Shown piece after piece: positions 36,269 to 48,846 of a DNA stretch of 64,000 nucleotides. Each line of letters begins with the position of its first letter. Position 1 is the first letter of the stretch. Made by a program: the position numbers and the translations under genes. Origin of the DNA: Gliomastix tumulicola. Its lineage: Eukaryota > Ascomycota > Sordariomycetes > Hypocreales > Bionectriaceae. Under the pieces are notes generated by a model. The model made no database searches, had not been told where the DNA came from, and saw only the letters and a program-made list of their open reading frames with translations. The stretch is from positions 1,550,001-1,614,000 of the forward strand of contig BCHX01000001.1 of NCBI GenBank assembly GCA_001599755.1. Direction: 5' to 3'.

Positions 36269-39200
36269 TCATTTGGCCTCCTCAGGCGCATCGGGGCTTC
36301 GGTGCTGTCCGGACTGTACGGGGGTGTGTGACTGTGATGTCGCCTGCTGGTGCTGGCCCTGGGCTACGTAGTTCTTATTGTTGTAGCCACTGTTGCTGCC
36401 GCTCCGCTGCTGGTGATGAGGCCCAAACTGATGGCCCTGTTGCGGGCTGCTGCTGTAATGCTGATGCGACCCCGCCGAGTTGTTGTATCCACGCTGGTTA
36501 GGCACTGCTTCAGAGTCAGTCACCGCCCATTACACTCCACCATGCTTGTTGAGGGGGAACTACTCACCAGGAACTTGCCCATGCCCGTACGCGGGCTGGC
36601 TGTATTGCACGCTAGGGCTCATGCCATACATAGGCTGGCCTTGCGAGGATCCTTGGTGGGCCATCATGGTTGCCTGTGGCCGAGGGCTGTAGCCATTCGC
36701 GGCCGGAGCGGCCTGCGGAGGGCCGCCTGGCGGCATGAAAGGGGCATGGCCTCCAGGATAGATGATCTGAGGACCAACCATGCCTTGAGGACCAGGGATG
36801 AAGGGCGCTTGCATCATCATGGGACCTCCCATCTGTCCCTGCTGAGGACCCATGTACTGGGGGTTGTTGGAGAAGCTACGGTACTGTCCCACCTGAGGTG
36901 CTCCTCCAGGCCCCATGAAGACAGCTTGATTGTAAGGAACCTGGGGTGAATTCACTCCCGGGTAGGCGAGCCCAACCGAGCCCAATCGAGGAGAGGCAAA
37001 CGACTGCGCCGAATTGGAGTGAACCATGCGATGGTCATCGTGACCATAAGGTGGCTGTGATGCAGGTCCATGCTGCGGGTTGTGCATCGCCATATGCGGC
37101 AGTAGCGGCGACTGTCGCTGGCCCAGGTGTTGACCTCCCCCCTGGAGGTGGAAGGGAAGTTGGTGCTGGTGAGGCATGTGGGGGAGCGCATGAGCTGGGT
37201 TGGGAGTCGCAAAGGGCTGGCGCTCCAAGTGTTCCTTGTAGCTCAGATGCATGGTAGAGTCCGACTTCTCGTCGTCTTGAAGTTGCCTCCAGGTAGGCAG
37301 AGTATCAAATGAGGGGCGGATGCCTCCGTTGTCGTCCCAGTTGCGCCCCTGAGGCGGCGTGATGGTCTTGATATGAGACAAGATATAGCACTTGCTGACA
37401 TCCACAGCCTTGGTCTTGCGGCGGATGAGCTGACCACCACCAGCAACGCTTGGTGTGGGAGCGGATGGGTCGGGAAGGGAGGTGACGGCTGACCGGGGGC
37501 TGGAGCTCGCGCTTGGCTGCACGGTAGGAGTCAGGGAGGCGGCAAATGCACCAGGCCTGAACTCGTGGCTGTTGGGGTTCAGCTTGTTGCTGCTTCCAAC
37601 ATGGCCGGGCACTCCGCTCAGGCGGCGGTTGAAGTTGCCGCTATCCGAAGCATTGCTAGCCGGCCCGGTCGGGGGAACTCGACCATCCTGCCCAAGCTGC
37701 TGTTGATGGTGAGGATTCACGTGGTTAGTGAACTTCTGCTGCTCTACCATCTTGAGACGTTGGGTCAAATTGCCTGTCTGCTGTTGCGACGGGATATGCT
37801 GAGGGCCGCCGCGGTTGTTCCGGTAAGGCTGGTATTGGTGCTGAGCATACTGTTGGCGGTGACCTGGCTGGCGGTTGTTGGGTGGCCCAGTCTGGGAAGG
37901 AATGGGATGTGCGTTGGCTGCACGAGGGGGACGAGTATCGACATTGCCCCTGCCTGCAGCCTGCTCGGCTGGCTTGACTGGCTGCGTTTCCTTGACCGAC
38001 TGGTTGTTGACAGGCTTCTCTTTGCCCGCGCTTGTGCTGGCAGCGGCGGCGGCACCAGCAGGGGGTTCTGCCTTGGCCTTGGCAAGCTCCTCGGCATTCT
38101 TCATGGCCTTTGCCTGAATTTCCTTTTGCTTCGCAGGATCCTTGGCAATGATAGACACCAAATCCGAAGGGACTGGCGTAGAAAGCTTGAAACTGTTGGC
38201 AAATTTCTTGAGCTCAGTCAATTTGATTTCCTTGTCAGCCTTTGCCTTGTTGCTCCGGGCCTTCTGGGCATTCTCGCGCTGCTGACTGGCGAAGGTCTTA
38301 AACTCCTTCAGCACATCACGCTCAACCGTGGACGTAGCGCTGGGGGCCCCCTCCTTGACCTGGGGTGAGATAGTCCGGCTGTTTCCTACAGAGGTTCGCC
38401 CGGGCGTGTTGGTGCTGGGCTTCTCAGCCAATTTAGCATCGGCCTGGGGCGTCTGCGCCCGTTCTGCAGGCTTAGCTTCCACGGGTTTCGATGGGCCAGA
38501 TCGGCCAGTATCGGGCTTCGCAGCAACGCCATTCTTTGCAACCTCAGCACTTGTTGGAGGCTGTTTCTTGGCCGAGCCTTTGACCTGGGAAGAGATGATG
38601 GCAGGATCAACGGGCGCGCCCTTGACTGTGGAGTGAGCGGCCGGTGCTCTCTTTGCGGGAGGTGTGTACTTGTTTTCTCGACCAGCTCCGAGAGGCGGGA
38701 AGTCCTGGCGCCGGACTCCGCTGTATCTGTCATGGAATTAGCCGACGGGGGTTGACCACAATGATCCATGGTGTGGTCACTTACTTGTCTTCCTCATTCT
38801 CCCCAGACTGATCGTTGCCACCGGCATGGTCCATTACTCGCTCCTCCGCAACGTGGGCTGTCGTCGCGGCGCTGCGTTCGATTTCCCGTGCCTTCTTATC
38901 TGCATGGGCGTATCGTTCCTGGTACTGAGGGTGGCTTTTGTTGATCGCCGTGGTGTAGTACTCTTCTTTGTAGTCCGTCTTGACACCGAAAAGCCTCTCA
39001 TTCTCGGCGAACTGGTCCCAAGCGCCACCCTTGTTCGATTGTTTCTCCAAGCTCCCATCAATTACATCACTTGAGTCGGGGACCCAGCGCTGTAGGACGC
39101 GCTCATTGCCGAATCGGCTATTCGAAATTGCAGTGTCGGTCTGGAAGCCCGAGCGGTGGCCTGGATCATAACAAGAATGAGTACAAGGCTCTGCGCGAGG

Positions 39201-39276
39201 ACTGTCGGGCAACCTTACCATTTTGTGCGCGGCCGCCATGACCTCCTCCAGAGGTATCCTTCTTGGGGCCAGGCAT
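36269..39276 (-). CDS. Ataxin-2/PBP1-like poly(A)-binding-protein partner, LsmAD and PAM2, no recognisable Lsm domain
   Basis: Exons 39219-39276, 38785-39160, 36568-38726 and 36269-36504 give 942 residues. After a 20-residue start (MPGPKKDTSGGGHGGRAQNG) comes an LsmAD domain (about residues 22-90: FQTDTAISNSRFGNERVLQR, then DQFAENERLFGVKTDYKEEY and YTTAINKSHPQYQERYA). A Lys/Ala/Glu-rich helical stretch is encoded near 38090-38310. A PAM2 motif, KLNPNSHEFRPGAF (near 37556-37598), would bind the MLLE domain of poly(A)-binding protein. The C-terminal half is Pro/Gln/Gly/Met-rich and ends in a Gln/His/Asn-rich segment. Family members act in mRNP assembly, stress granules and TORC1 control. They usually begin with an Lsm domain, which was not found in the 2.5 kb upstream. 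Confidence 0.85.
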
Positions 39277-41818
39277 TTTAACCAACTCAATTCTTCCCAA
39301 AGAAACCACACGCTGGCCGAAATGCGAGCGAGGCTATGACGTGACCAGTGTATCGCCGGTGTCGCTGCTATCGTCTCGGTGGAAGGATCGGACCAGCCTG
39401 GCACCACTGGGGTCTGAGGAAATAAAAAGGGGGGGGAGAGAAACAGACGTCGAGCTATGAATGCCAGTGTTAGCGAATTGATGCGGCCGCTAAGTAAAAT
39501 TCTAGAAGCGAGTGCGTCGCTGTCGAACACAAGAAATCGAACGGTTGAGAGTCGTGGCTGAAGGATCACATGGGCGGTCTCTGAGGGGCAGCTGCGCAAC
39601 GTTGGATAAGGAGCTCGTTGTGGGAGTCGTGACTCAAGCCAGCAACGTCCGGGGCTTGCGGTAGGATGAATGGGTCGGCACGAACCTGCTGATATCTGAA
39701 TATCAAGCCCTTGTGTGACTCAAGGCGAGCACTGATTGGTGTATTCGAGGAGGTTAGAACTGGTGCGGAGGTCGTATGGCCCAAGAAAAGAGCTCGCCCT
39801 GGACCACAAATGCAGCGGTCAGCAAAAAGAAACCCGGGACACAGGCACGCGAGTGGCAGCGAATTCGAAAGAAGCCAAAGCAGGCCTCTCCAGCCGCTGT
39901 TCGGTGGGAGACGGTCGTGGGTAGGGCAAGGCGAGGTGGTGGCTGGAGAGGAGGTGGACAGCGTACCAGTATATTTTTGGGTGGAGCAGAAAACGAAGCG
40001 AAAGACGAGGAATTCGACAAAGGAAGAACAGCCGCGTGCCGGACAGCGTGACGCTGAAATAATTGCCTCACAATGGGCAATGGGAACGCATGGAGATAGG
40101 AGCTGGAGGCGGAGGAAAGGGGGGAGAGGACAAGTCGGTGGACGTTTGTGCGTATGCGAGATGGGCGTGGTGATGAGGCTTTGTTTTCCCTTCACACTTC
40201 CGGCTACCCTGTCGTTGCAGGTCTGCAGGTCGGGGCTAACGAGAAAGAGGCCTGGCGTGGTGTGCCAGAAGGTTCAAGGTTGGGTTGCCCTGGGGTTTAT
40301 TAGCGGGTGATGGCCACTGGGGGCAGCTCCTGGGGTCCAAAAAAATTATTCAGTGGGACGGGAACGTTTCGGCGCCTCCATGTTTGAAGTTGGTGGACAC
40401 AAAAAGTAAGGACCGCAAGCTCTATGTCATGTTTGTAGCACAAGCTGAGCACGAGATGTCTATGACTGTGTACTAGTAGGTATACGGAGCATCGGTGTGG
40501 ATGCTTGAGAAAAGATCCTGTCATGGTGGAAATCCATCCCGAGACAATGAGGCCTCATCCCGCCAACATGATAATAGGGGTCAATAGAGAGGGGTTTGCC
40601 GTCTGTCATCACTGCTGCTGGGGTTGGGGGAGGTGCAAGCCTCCACGGCTATTTTTTGTGTCCCCCCACTTGCCACCACCATTTCGAAAGCACAGAAGAG
40701 GCAAGGGCGCAGGTACCAAGAACGATGGTGGCACGGATAGGCACCTCTCCTCCTGACCATTCTTCAGGGTCCAGCTTCCTCGCTCCGTTCTCGCTGAACC
40801 TTGACCCTTTCATACGCGACCGCCCCAGAAGGCAAATCGTCTCGTGGTATCGCGAGCCTCACTCTTACCTCAGATCGGTGAAGAGCAGGTGGCTTAGGAA
40901 GCCTTGGACGGCAGCAACACGGCAGGCGGGACAAACAAGCACTGCCAGGCTCCAACTCATCATATCGTCCCACTGACGGAAAAGAAATGTCGAGCTCATC
41001 AAAGGCGGCGAGGCAGTGTTTCCGTCGGTCACTCCAAAACAGACGCAGCGTTTGCTGTCCGTGTAACTCGTTATTAATAGCTTACGATGCTCGTAAAATT
41101 AGTCTTCGTATGTGGGTTCATGCGCTGCTCGACTCTCGCCTGCAGCTAGCTCATGCATGCAACGCCAATCCAACGTGCGTTGACATATGTAGCTCTTACC
41201 TGAGTCTCGGGCCTGAACGATTGGCCCAGCGTCCATGTTTGTCCCAGCATGCATCGTGCGACTAGTGGATCTAATTTCAGAGCAGCGGGAGCGTGCGTCG
41301 TTTGACAGATGGACCTCGATAGAAGATATACCTGAAAATTAATACTAACACAGGGTGTACATTAGGTACTTAAGTATTGACCAGATTATTCCATTCAGCA
41401 TGGCTAATACTTGCTGTGTTTGGGTGTTGTTTAAAAGTACCAAGTGAGTTGCGCGACGACCTTGATTTTCTTTTCCTCTGCTCGAGGGAACAAGCTGGCC
41501 AATAAGATAGCACTGGGAGGATACAACGAGCATCCGTCAGCTCAAAGTAGGTCCTCAGGTCAGGAACCCAAATCGTCGTGAGCTTTTATAAAATTAGTCA
41601 TGCGTAACCGCCGGAAAACTAGAGGCTCGCAAGTCATGCACGAAGTAGCGACAAGCGACGTAGGAAATACTACTATTCCAAAGCATAGGGCGGCAGGTGA
41701 GGACGTAGAGGGAACAAAGGAGAAATCTGCTACAGATATTCACAAGGGGAACTCAATAAAGCCCCGTCTAGACAACTCTGACTGTTGGTACAAGCTAGCA
41801 TGCCCATTCGCTCTCCAT
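39277..41818. other. 2.5-kb region upstream of the PBP1-like gene
   Basis: Promoter side of the PBP1-like gene and 3' flank of QCR2. On the minus strand, 39277-39333 stays open in frame with the PBP1 start and is bounded by an in-frame TAG at 39334-39336 that could be a splice acceptor. Long minus frames at 39566-40195 are C/T-rich leader-like sequence without domains. From 41000 the DNA is AT-richer. TACTAGTA occurs at 40471-40478. No Lsm-coding exon, tRNA or other gene was recognised. Confidence 0.45.
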
Positions 41819-43356
41819 CTATACCTTAAGGCCAAGCTCCTCAGCGTAAGGCAGAACAAACAGATCACCGACCGTGGCAACAGTGGCCTTGCCATCGAGA
41901 ACAGCCTTGGCAGTCTATAAAGCAAGTTAGTAATTACCGAGGTGAGAGGTGGAATGAAGGCGAAACTCACAGCCTTGAGCTTCTCTGCCGTCACCGAGTC
42001 GATAGCCTTGGCAAGGCTGGCCAGGTCGTAGGGCTTGCCAGTGTTGACAATGCCAGAGCCGGTGAGGTGCAGGGCGGGCTCGCGGAGCTGGGCATCATCC
42101 AGAGTGTTGAACTTGGCGTTGGCAATAGCCTTAGCCACGTCCTCCTTGCTGACAGTGCCGTTGGCGACGCTCTGGAGAGCCGCGACAGCGGCCTGAGCAC
42201 CACGGCGCACCGAAGCAGCTGGACCGGTCAGCTGGACAGCCAGGAGGCCAGCGTCGGAGTAGGTCAGGTTAGAGGTGGTGACCGAGAGGTTGGGGATGTC
42301 GGCGGTGGACTTGGAGAGGAGGCTGAAGCCGGGAGCCCACTTGATAGTAGGCTGGCCACCGAGGAGAGCGGCGAGAACCGCAATCTCGGGCTTGGCAGTT
42401 CCGTACTCGGTTCCGGGGAAGGCAAGGACGATCGAGTTGCCACCAGGGTGGCTGGTTCGCTGCTCACCACCGTAGTACTTGGAGGCAGTAGTCTCCAAGG
42501 TCTGGCCGCTGCGAGCACTGGCAGGGACATCCTTGAAGAACTCGCCCACCCACCGCGACAGGCTCTGAGCATCGGCGCCCTCGGCAACGAGAGCAATGTT
42601 GGGCTTCGAGTAGACGACGTCGGCAAAGCTAGCGATGTAGTCTTCGTTCAGGTATTTCTGGTAGGACGAGGCGGGCGTCGGGTAGATAGGAGCACCGAGG
42701 CCAGTGTGGAAGGCAACGGTATGGGCGTTGTCGAGGGCGAGGGCGGGAACGTTGGCGTTGAGGGTAGCCTGCTTGAGCTTGAGGACTCGCTCGACGTCCT
42801 CATGGAACTCGTGAGCTTCGCAGTCGGTTAGCAACGATCGCGGCGACGGCAGGTTGGATGGGTCGCAGCCTCACTGGTGTACTTGGTCCTGGTGATCACC
42901 TCGGCCAGCAGCTCCGCGAAATAGGGGAGGTCGTCGCGGAGGAAGCTAGCCTCAAGAACAAGAGCTTCGCGGGTATGGGAAGCAGCCAATTGGCCACCGA
43001 GGAGCTCGGATTCGCGGGTGATGCGGAGGGCAGAGCGGCGGTCGGTATTCTTCAATAACAAATTAGCTCAAGCTTGCTCCGAGCATTCGGCAAATCCCAA
43101 TTACCTTGAACGCGAACTCCTCCAGACCGACAGTCAGACCAGGCAGAGGCTGGAATCGAGTACCAGCCTTGGAGACGATGGCGAGCTTCGTAGTCGGGCC
43201 ATGGGCGTCGCGTGAAGCTACGTTAAGACCGTTGATGCTGGAGGTCTCGAAGGCTCCGGAAGACGCAGCAGCAGCGAAAGCCCTGCGCTGCAGCGGCTGA
43301 GCTGACCGGCGGGCAGCCTGCTGCGCGTTTCTCGCGAGGGAGGTTCTCGAAATCAT
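41819..43356 (-). CDS. QCR2: Ubiquinol-cytochrome c reductase core subunit 2 (complex III)
   Basis: Exons 43105-43356, 42875-43049, 41971-42815 and 41819-41914 give 455 residues. The N-terminus MISRTSLARNAQQAARRSAQ is an Arg/Ser/Ala-rich mitochondrial presequence. The mature part has NGLNVASRDAHGPTTKLAIV, LEEFAFKNTDRRSALRITRE, ELLGGQLAASHTREALVLEA and HEFHEDVERVLKLK. It belongs to the M16 peptidase fold but lacks the HxxEH zinc motif, as expected of the structural core-2 protein rather than the processing peptidase. It sits on the matrix side of the bc1 complex. The last exon encodes only 31 residues, ending EELGLKV. The second junction (donor 42874, acceptor 42816) gives a Thr-Thr-His-Glu-Phe join. 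It is divergent from RPC82. Confidence 0.93.
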
Positions 43357-43902
43357 TGTCGAGAGCAATGTCGTAGTCAATTGACAGTCTTTCCGCCGCC
43401 GTGAAGGTGTAATTGGTCGCCAGAAGAAGTGCCTCGTTAGCAAAATGCTCCCGTATAATTTTCGGAACTTGGGATCGAGACAATCACGTGATTCTAATGC
43501 CTTCCTCTCCGCCGGTCCAAAAATTTGCTGAGGTATTCTCGGGCTCTGATTGGGCGATGGTGTTGTTGCTGGCCTCGGGCATTGGAGTGGAACGCTGAGA
43601 TAGGTGACATAAGTTTGTCCCCACCATCCAGCCCCATAATGCGGGATAATGACCTAGCATCTTTTTGTCTTCCTCCCCGGCTCATTCATCAAAAATGGCA
43701 GGCGGGCAGACAATCATTTATCGCCCTCAGTATCACAAGGCTGTTCCCCCACCACGACATCCCGAAGCTTGAGCATCTGTCCGTTTCGCTTTCGCTTCAG
43801 AGATTGCCCTGCGAAGATTTTTCTCTTCCTAGGGCCATCAATGACTTCGAGGTAGCATCTGTGACAGCTCTAGAGATGGTGAGAGAGTCTCTAGGAGCAG
43901 AC
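43357..43902. promoter_or_regulatory. Divergent promoter QCR2/RPC82 with CACGTG palindrome and CCAAT box
   Basis: A perfect 12-bp palindrome AATCACGTGATT is at 43482-43493, with the E-box core CACGTG. An inverted CCAAT box TGATTGG is at 43558-43564, about 200 bases upstream of the QCR2 start and in the orientation facing it. HAP-complex CCAAT sites and bHLH CACGTG sites are known controls of respiratory-chain genes in fungi. Activity here is inference. Confidence 0.55.
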
Positions 43903-46057
43903 ATGCTTATTGTGAGTCAGCGCGACACTGCGAACGGCCTCGTTGGATTTTTTTCTGACTCTGTGCTACCAGACAAAACACGCCGCAGAGCTTTGTGCTC
44001 TGCTCGTCAGCGACTTCTACGGCGAGCTTCCATCAGTATGTCTTGCATCGATGATGTAACTTCTGGCGGCGTGCCATTGACAACAGGAACAGCGCATCCT
44101 CGTCGCACTCTTCACCAAGGGTCGGAGCCACATTGGCCAACTAATCCAATACACCTCGTTGACCTCCCGAAACCTGCGCCATGGCCTAGGGGTCTTGTTC
44201 CAGCAGAACCTCTTATACGCACGGACTGATCCCGACTCGAACATCACCAGATACGAAGCGAATCCGGACGCCTGTTACAACCTCATCAGATCTGGGAAGA
44301 TCCTCGAAGTCGTTGAGAGAAAGTTTGGACCCTCTGAAAAGGATCTAGTCCAGACGCTCCTCATGCTGGGCCATGCCAGGATTCACGACCTTACACAAGC
44401 GTTTGCCTCCAGAGGGCCGAGAGTCGCTAGCTACGCAAACGGATTCCACGCGGAATCAACGGGAGCAATTGAGTCCGGCGCTCAGTTCCAGGCCGTGCTG
44501 GTGCGTTTGATTCGTGCCGAGATTATTGAGACGGTGCGAGAGGACACATTTCGAAATCCAGCCGATGTGCATCAAGAAATCACCCAAGAAATCACCAAGA
44601 CATTAGCCGGTGAGCGGACAGCTGCCAAGGATAAGGCGGAGCATGAAAAGAAGATCGCGGAGCGTTATCGAGTCTTCCGGGACAAAGGTCAGGAGCTCAA
44701 GCGATGGCTCGACCAAAGTCAGGGTCCTGTATCCAAACGAAGAAAGCTTGCGAACGGCAAAGCCTCTAACGACCACTACGAGGAGGAGTCCGCGCCTGAT
44801 TTCAATGTGAGATGCGATGCGACCATCATACCCGTTGCTTTGGACAGGAAAACTCTAACGAGGATACGATAGCCGAACAAAATTGTCAAGGTCAATCACG
44901 AGAAGTGTCTGGTGGAGCTCAGGAACCAGCGGCTCGCAGAGTTTGCTACCGACACGTTTGGTGAGGCAACAGGAGAAGTCTACCGCACTCTGCTCGAACT
45001 CCTAACGGAACGCACCCCGCGTTGTCGCCAAGATCCTCGACTGAAAGACTATGATGATGACGGCGCGCCACTACCAGTTACCACGCTCGACATTTACGAT
45101 CATTTGGACGAAAGTGTTAACGTCCAATCCGGGATCGGCAAGGCGCCTTTAAACAAGATCAACCATCGAAGCGCCGAGAAAATCAAGACCACCGCCCCTC
45201 AATCCGATGACGAGTCAGACATTTCCGACGACGAGGGCCCGGCCCGGTCTCACAGTGCAACAGCTCTCAACGGAGACAGTGCCAACGAGAGCGATGATAG
45301 CCATACCGAAGACTCTGATGACGAAGGCGAGAGAAACGGGGGCAAGAAGACGGGCCGAGGGTCGAAAGTCAATGGACATCGGAATACCAAGGTGACATTT
45401 GAGGACGAGCCAGCCTCATCGGGCAATCGGCTCGATCAGATGCGCCAACACCTGCTTTTACTGAAGGAGAGCAAGCATCGCTTTGTCCGACACTGCGGTA
45501 CTGTTGGGCACGGACAGTGGACAGTGGATTTCGGCCAGCTCATGCATCAACTGAGAGAGAAGGAGCTCGATGCCGTCATTGAGCAGTCATATGGGCGGCA
45601 AGGCCTCCGGCTCACGCGCATACTAAGGGAAAAGGGCAAGCTGGACGAAAAAATGCTACACACGGCTGCATTGATGAAGAAGGGCGACGTGCAGGGCAAA
45701 ATGCTAGCTATGCAAATGGCCGGCTTGGTCGACATTCAGGAAGTTCCCAAAGACAACAGCAGAATGGCGAACCGAACGCTCTTCTTTTGGTTCTTTGACG
45801 GGGAGCGCTCCCAGACACAGTTACTGGACGATGTTTACAAGGCCATGGTGCGATGCATCCAGACGCTCCAAGTCGAGAGGCACAGAGACCGCAACATCTT
45901 GTCGTTTGTCGAACGCAAAGACGTGCAGGGCAAGGAGGAGGAGGTTATGACAACCGAGCACTACAACAAGTACAACGAGCATCTCGAGATCCAGGACAAG
46001 CTTCTGGGCCAGGCTATACGGTTGGATGATGTGGTATCGGTGTTCAGAGACTTTTGA
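43903..46057 (+). CDS. RPC82: DNA-directed RNA polymerase III subunit RPC3 (Rpc82)
   Basis: Exons 43903-43911, 43973-44035, 44087-44806 and 44873-46057 give 658 residues. The N-terminus MLITKHAAELCALLVSDFYG continues into winged-helix sequence (ILVALFTKGRSHIGQLIQYT, SRNLRHGLGVLFQQNLLYA). The middle is RPC82 domain sequence (IVKVNHEKCLVELRNQRLAE) interrupted by an acidic Asp/Ser-rich loop (about 45200-45340). The C-terminal winged helix has YGRQGLRLTRILREKGKLDE and RTLFFWFFDGERSQTQ. Rpc82 with Rpc34 and Rpc31 forms the Pol III subcomplex for promoter opening at tRNA and 5S genes. The first exon is taken as 9 bases. An in-frame ATG at 43876 would give an N-terminus nine residues longer. Confidence 0.93.
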
Positions 46058-46780
46058 CGGTATTGGCGTGAGGACCATCAGATGTCCGGTAGCAGCTTGT
46101 ATATATCGGTGGTGGATATCTTCAAACGATCGAGGGGTGCTGTATTACTAGAACTGTTGGAGGTGCTTCAATGCACCTGGTCAGCTGAACCCCCAACCCA
46201 ATGATGAAGAGTGTGAGGGGACGAATTAATATGAAGAACCATCCATGGCCTCCACCTCCCAGCTTCTCCTGTTGCTAGGAAATCGAAGATACTTGGCCTT
46301 CAAAGCGAGGATAATATCCCCGCGACCTGAAAAAAAATGCAATATCACACAGCCAACTATAACACGAAGCCCATGCATCGCATCTAGATATTTCGGCGTT
46401 GTTTCAACTTGGTGAATATTTAGGGTAGGATGGTTGGGGGGTTGAAACACCCTTCGAAAGTGGGGCAACACGCCATTCTGCCATCCAGACGCAGGGAAAT
46501 GGCATGTGCCAGGGCTGCAATTGTTGAAGCTAAAAAAATGATAGATAACCTGAAGTCCAATGCCAGTCTCCACTTGTCGATAACACGCGCTCCCGAGTTC
46601 GGCAAGCTCATATTAAAAATTTCCCAACCTTGGAACCTTCAATTCGCAATCCCGTCTTACCCTGCCTGCTATTCCTGTCATTCAGATTTCCAGCATAGAG
46701 CGATAGATGCGCATTTACGGCCGCCCTCGTTTGTAGTAGCCGAATTTCCAAGAAGTTGCGTCACCGACTGAATTATCAAA
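46058..46780. other. Intergenic region RPC82-GGC1
   Basis: A 723-base gap with the 3' flank of RPC82 and the GGC1 promoter. It is AT-richer than its neighbours. No coding or RNA feature recognised. Confidence 0.4.
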
Positions 46781-48044
46781 ATGTCTCCACCATCGACTGG
46801 CCAGGAGAAGGAGTCGGGTCTGGCTCGTGTGCTCGGTTCCGGTGCGTCTGGCTGAAGCTGTTGAGGACGACAATGTATCCTGCGAAATCGAGCGAGCGGC
46901 GGCTGACCTTGCTGGATTGTAGGTTCTGCTGGTATCGCTGAGCTGGCCGTGTTCCATCCCGTTCGTTCCCATCCGATTCTCGATGCTCAATGCGCATTGA
47001 CCCTAGAGGCTTACATGGACACAGGTCGATACCATTGCGAAGCGATTGATGAGCAACCAGAGCAAAGTAAGAGACGACGGACGGTTCTGCAGCCACGCTC
47101 GAATACTAAATGGCGCCACAGGTTAGCGGTGCGAGCCAACTGAACCAAGTCATCTTCAAAGACAAGGCCAGCGCGCCGTTCACCCGAAAGTTTTTCTCCC
47201 TCTTCCCTGGTCTGGGCTACGCTGCCGGCTACAAGGTTCTCCAGCGAATCTACAAGTACGGTGGCCAGCCTGTGGCAAGGGACTTCCTGGGCAAGCATTA
47301 TGGCAAGGACTTCGAGGCGGCCTTTGGAAAGAAGACGGGCAAGGCTGTCATGCACTCGACCGCCGGCAGGTACGCGCGACTACCATCCGAACACATGCCT
47401 TTGATGGCATGAAACCTATCTATACTTGTGTGCTGACATACGAGGTTGTCGCAGTCTGATTGGCATTGGCGAGATTGTCCTGCTCCCTCTCGACGTGCTC
47501 AAGATCAAGCGCCAGACCAACCCCGAGGCATTCAAGGGCCGTGGTGTTCTCAAGATTGTCGCCGACGAGGGCTTCGGACTGTACCGAGGATGGGGATGGA
47601 CTGCCGCGCGCAATGCCCCCGGTTCTTTCGCCCTGTTTGGTGGTTCGGCCTTTGCGAAGGAGTGGATTTTCCACCTCCAGGACTACAACAAGGCTACATG
47701 GTTCCAGAACTTCGTCGCGTCCATCGCCGGCGCTTCCGCCTCGCTCGTCGTGTCTGCGCCCCTGGACGTGATCAAGACCCGTATCCAGAACCGAAACTTC
47801 GACAACCCCGAGAGCGGCTTCCGTATCCTGACCAACATGGCCAGGAACGAGGGTCTCTCCAGCTTCTTCAAGGGACTGGTGCCCAAGGTATGTGACATTC
47901 AACCCTGTCTTGCTGCTGAAGCAGCGCGCCCGCAGTGGCTAACCTTTGCTCGTGTAGCTGCTCATGACCGGCCCCAAGCTTGTCTTCTCTTTCTGGCTGG
48001 CTCAGACCCTTATCCCCGCTTTCGACACTGCGTTCAAGAGGTGA
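46781..48044 (+). CDS. GGC1: Mitochondrial GTP/GDP carrier (SLC25 family)
   Basis: Six exons (46781-46841, 46923-46960, 47025-47066, 47122-47369, 47455-47887, 47958-48044) give 302 residues, close to the 300 of yeast Ggc1. The protein starts MSPPSTGQEKESGLARVLGS. Three carrier signatures appear in order: HPVDTIAKR, LPLDVLKIKRQTNPEAFKGR and APLDVIKTRIQNRNFDNPES. GYAAGYKVLQRIYKYGGQP and GWGWTAARNAPGSFALFGG are near-identical to the Ggc1 subfamily, separating it from other SLC25 carriers. It exchanges matrix GDP for GTP across the inner membrane and affects mitochondrial iron balance. The first three exons are short (61, 38 and 42 bases); each junction restores a conserved motif. The ends are fixed by the ATG at 46781 and TGA at 48042. 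Confidence 0.95.
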
Positions 48045-48846
48045 TTGGAATAGAGCAGGTTAGAGACTGGATAGAGCGCATTCTTATCGGCGACGAAGAC
48101 CTGATAGACATGGAGCAAAGAGGCAGCGGAGATTATAGACAAGTGACGGCGATTTGTATGATGTACGGATGGGGTTTCAAAAAAAGAAGAGACGGTCAAC
48201 ATGTTGGGAATACTGGTCGGATTTGGATCAGGGCGGCAGCACTCAGCTCCATGTATGATATACTATCACCACATAATAATCAGCGACATTTTGGCACTTA
48301 TCGGTGATTGGCGACTTGACATGTGCTTCAGTGGGTATTTACACGTCGCCTGCAACGTGGCGGCGTGGCATTTCGAATTGGCGAATGACGATATAAGCTG
48401 GGATGATGTGGTGGGCGCAGTTGCCCCAGCAACGCAGGAGCTCGAAGCGCTGGCAACACAAACAAATGCAACCCCTGCAAGTCTCGGGTCCCTCCACAGC
48501 AGCACCTCCAAACCAGCTCCAAGAGCCCGAGCATAATACAACAGACCCGATCGACGGCGACTCTCACGAAACTCCACCACGTTTTTCCTTTCCCCTTCTT
48601 GAATCCAATTGTATAGTGCGCGAGCGGTTGTCAGTCACTTGGTGCTTGCTACTTCCATTGCTTGCTTCACTGTCCGAGTACTACTAGTATCATACGCGCG
48701 ACGACCTCGTGTCTCTTCCCCCCCTCCTGCGTCCATCGCATCATTTCCATACCAGCGCTGTCGACTGTCAGCATCCCACGCGCGGCAGCGGCGCCGCCCG
48801 CATTCTTGCGACCTGTACTTGCGTTCCTCACAGCCATAAACACGCC
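48045..48846. other. Intergenic region upstream of the giant coiled-coil gene
   Basis: An 802-base gap with the GGC1 3' flank. From 48580 to 48840 it is C/T-rich on +, a leader-like region for the next gene. TACTAGTA occurs at 48682-48689. No gene recognised. Confidence 0.4.

Noticed and set aside
39566..40195. 209-codon minus frame upstream of the PBP1-like gene, considered as a missing Lsm exon
   Set aside because: It is Pro/Ser/Cys-rich with no Lsm motif in any minus frame, and more like a C/T-rich untranslated leader.
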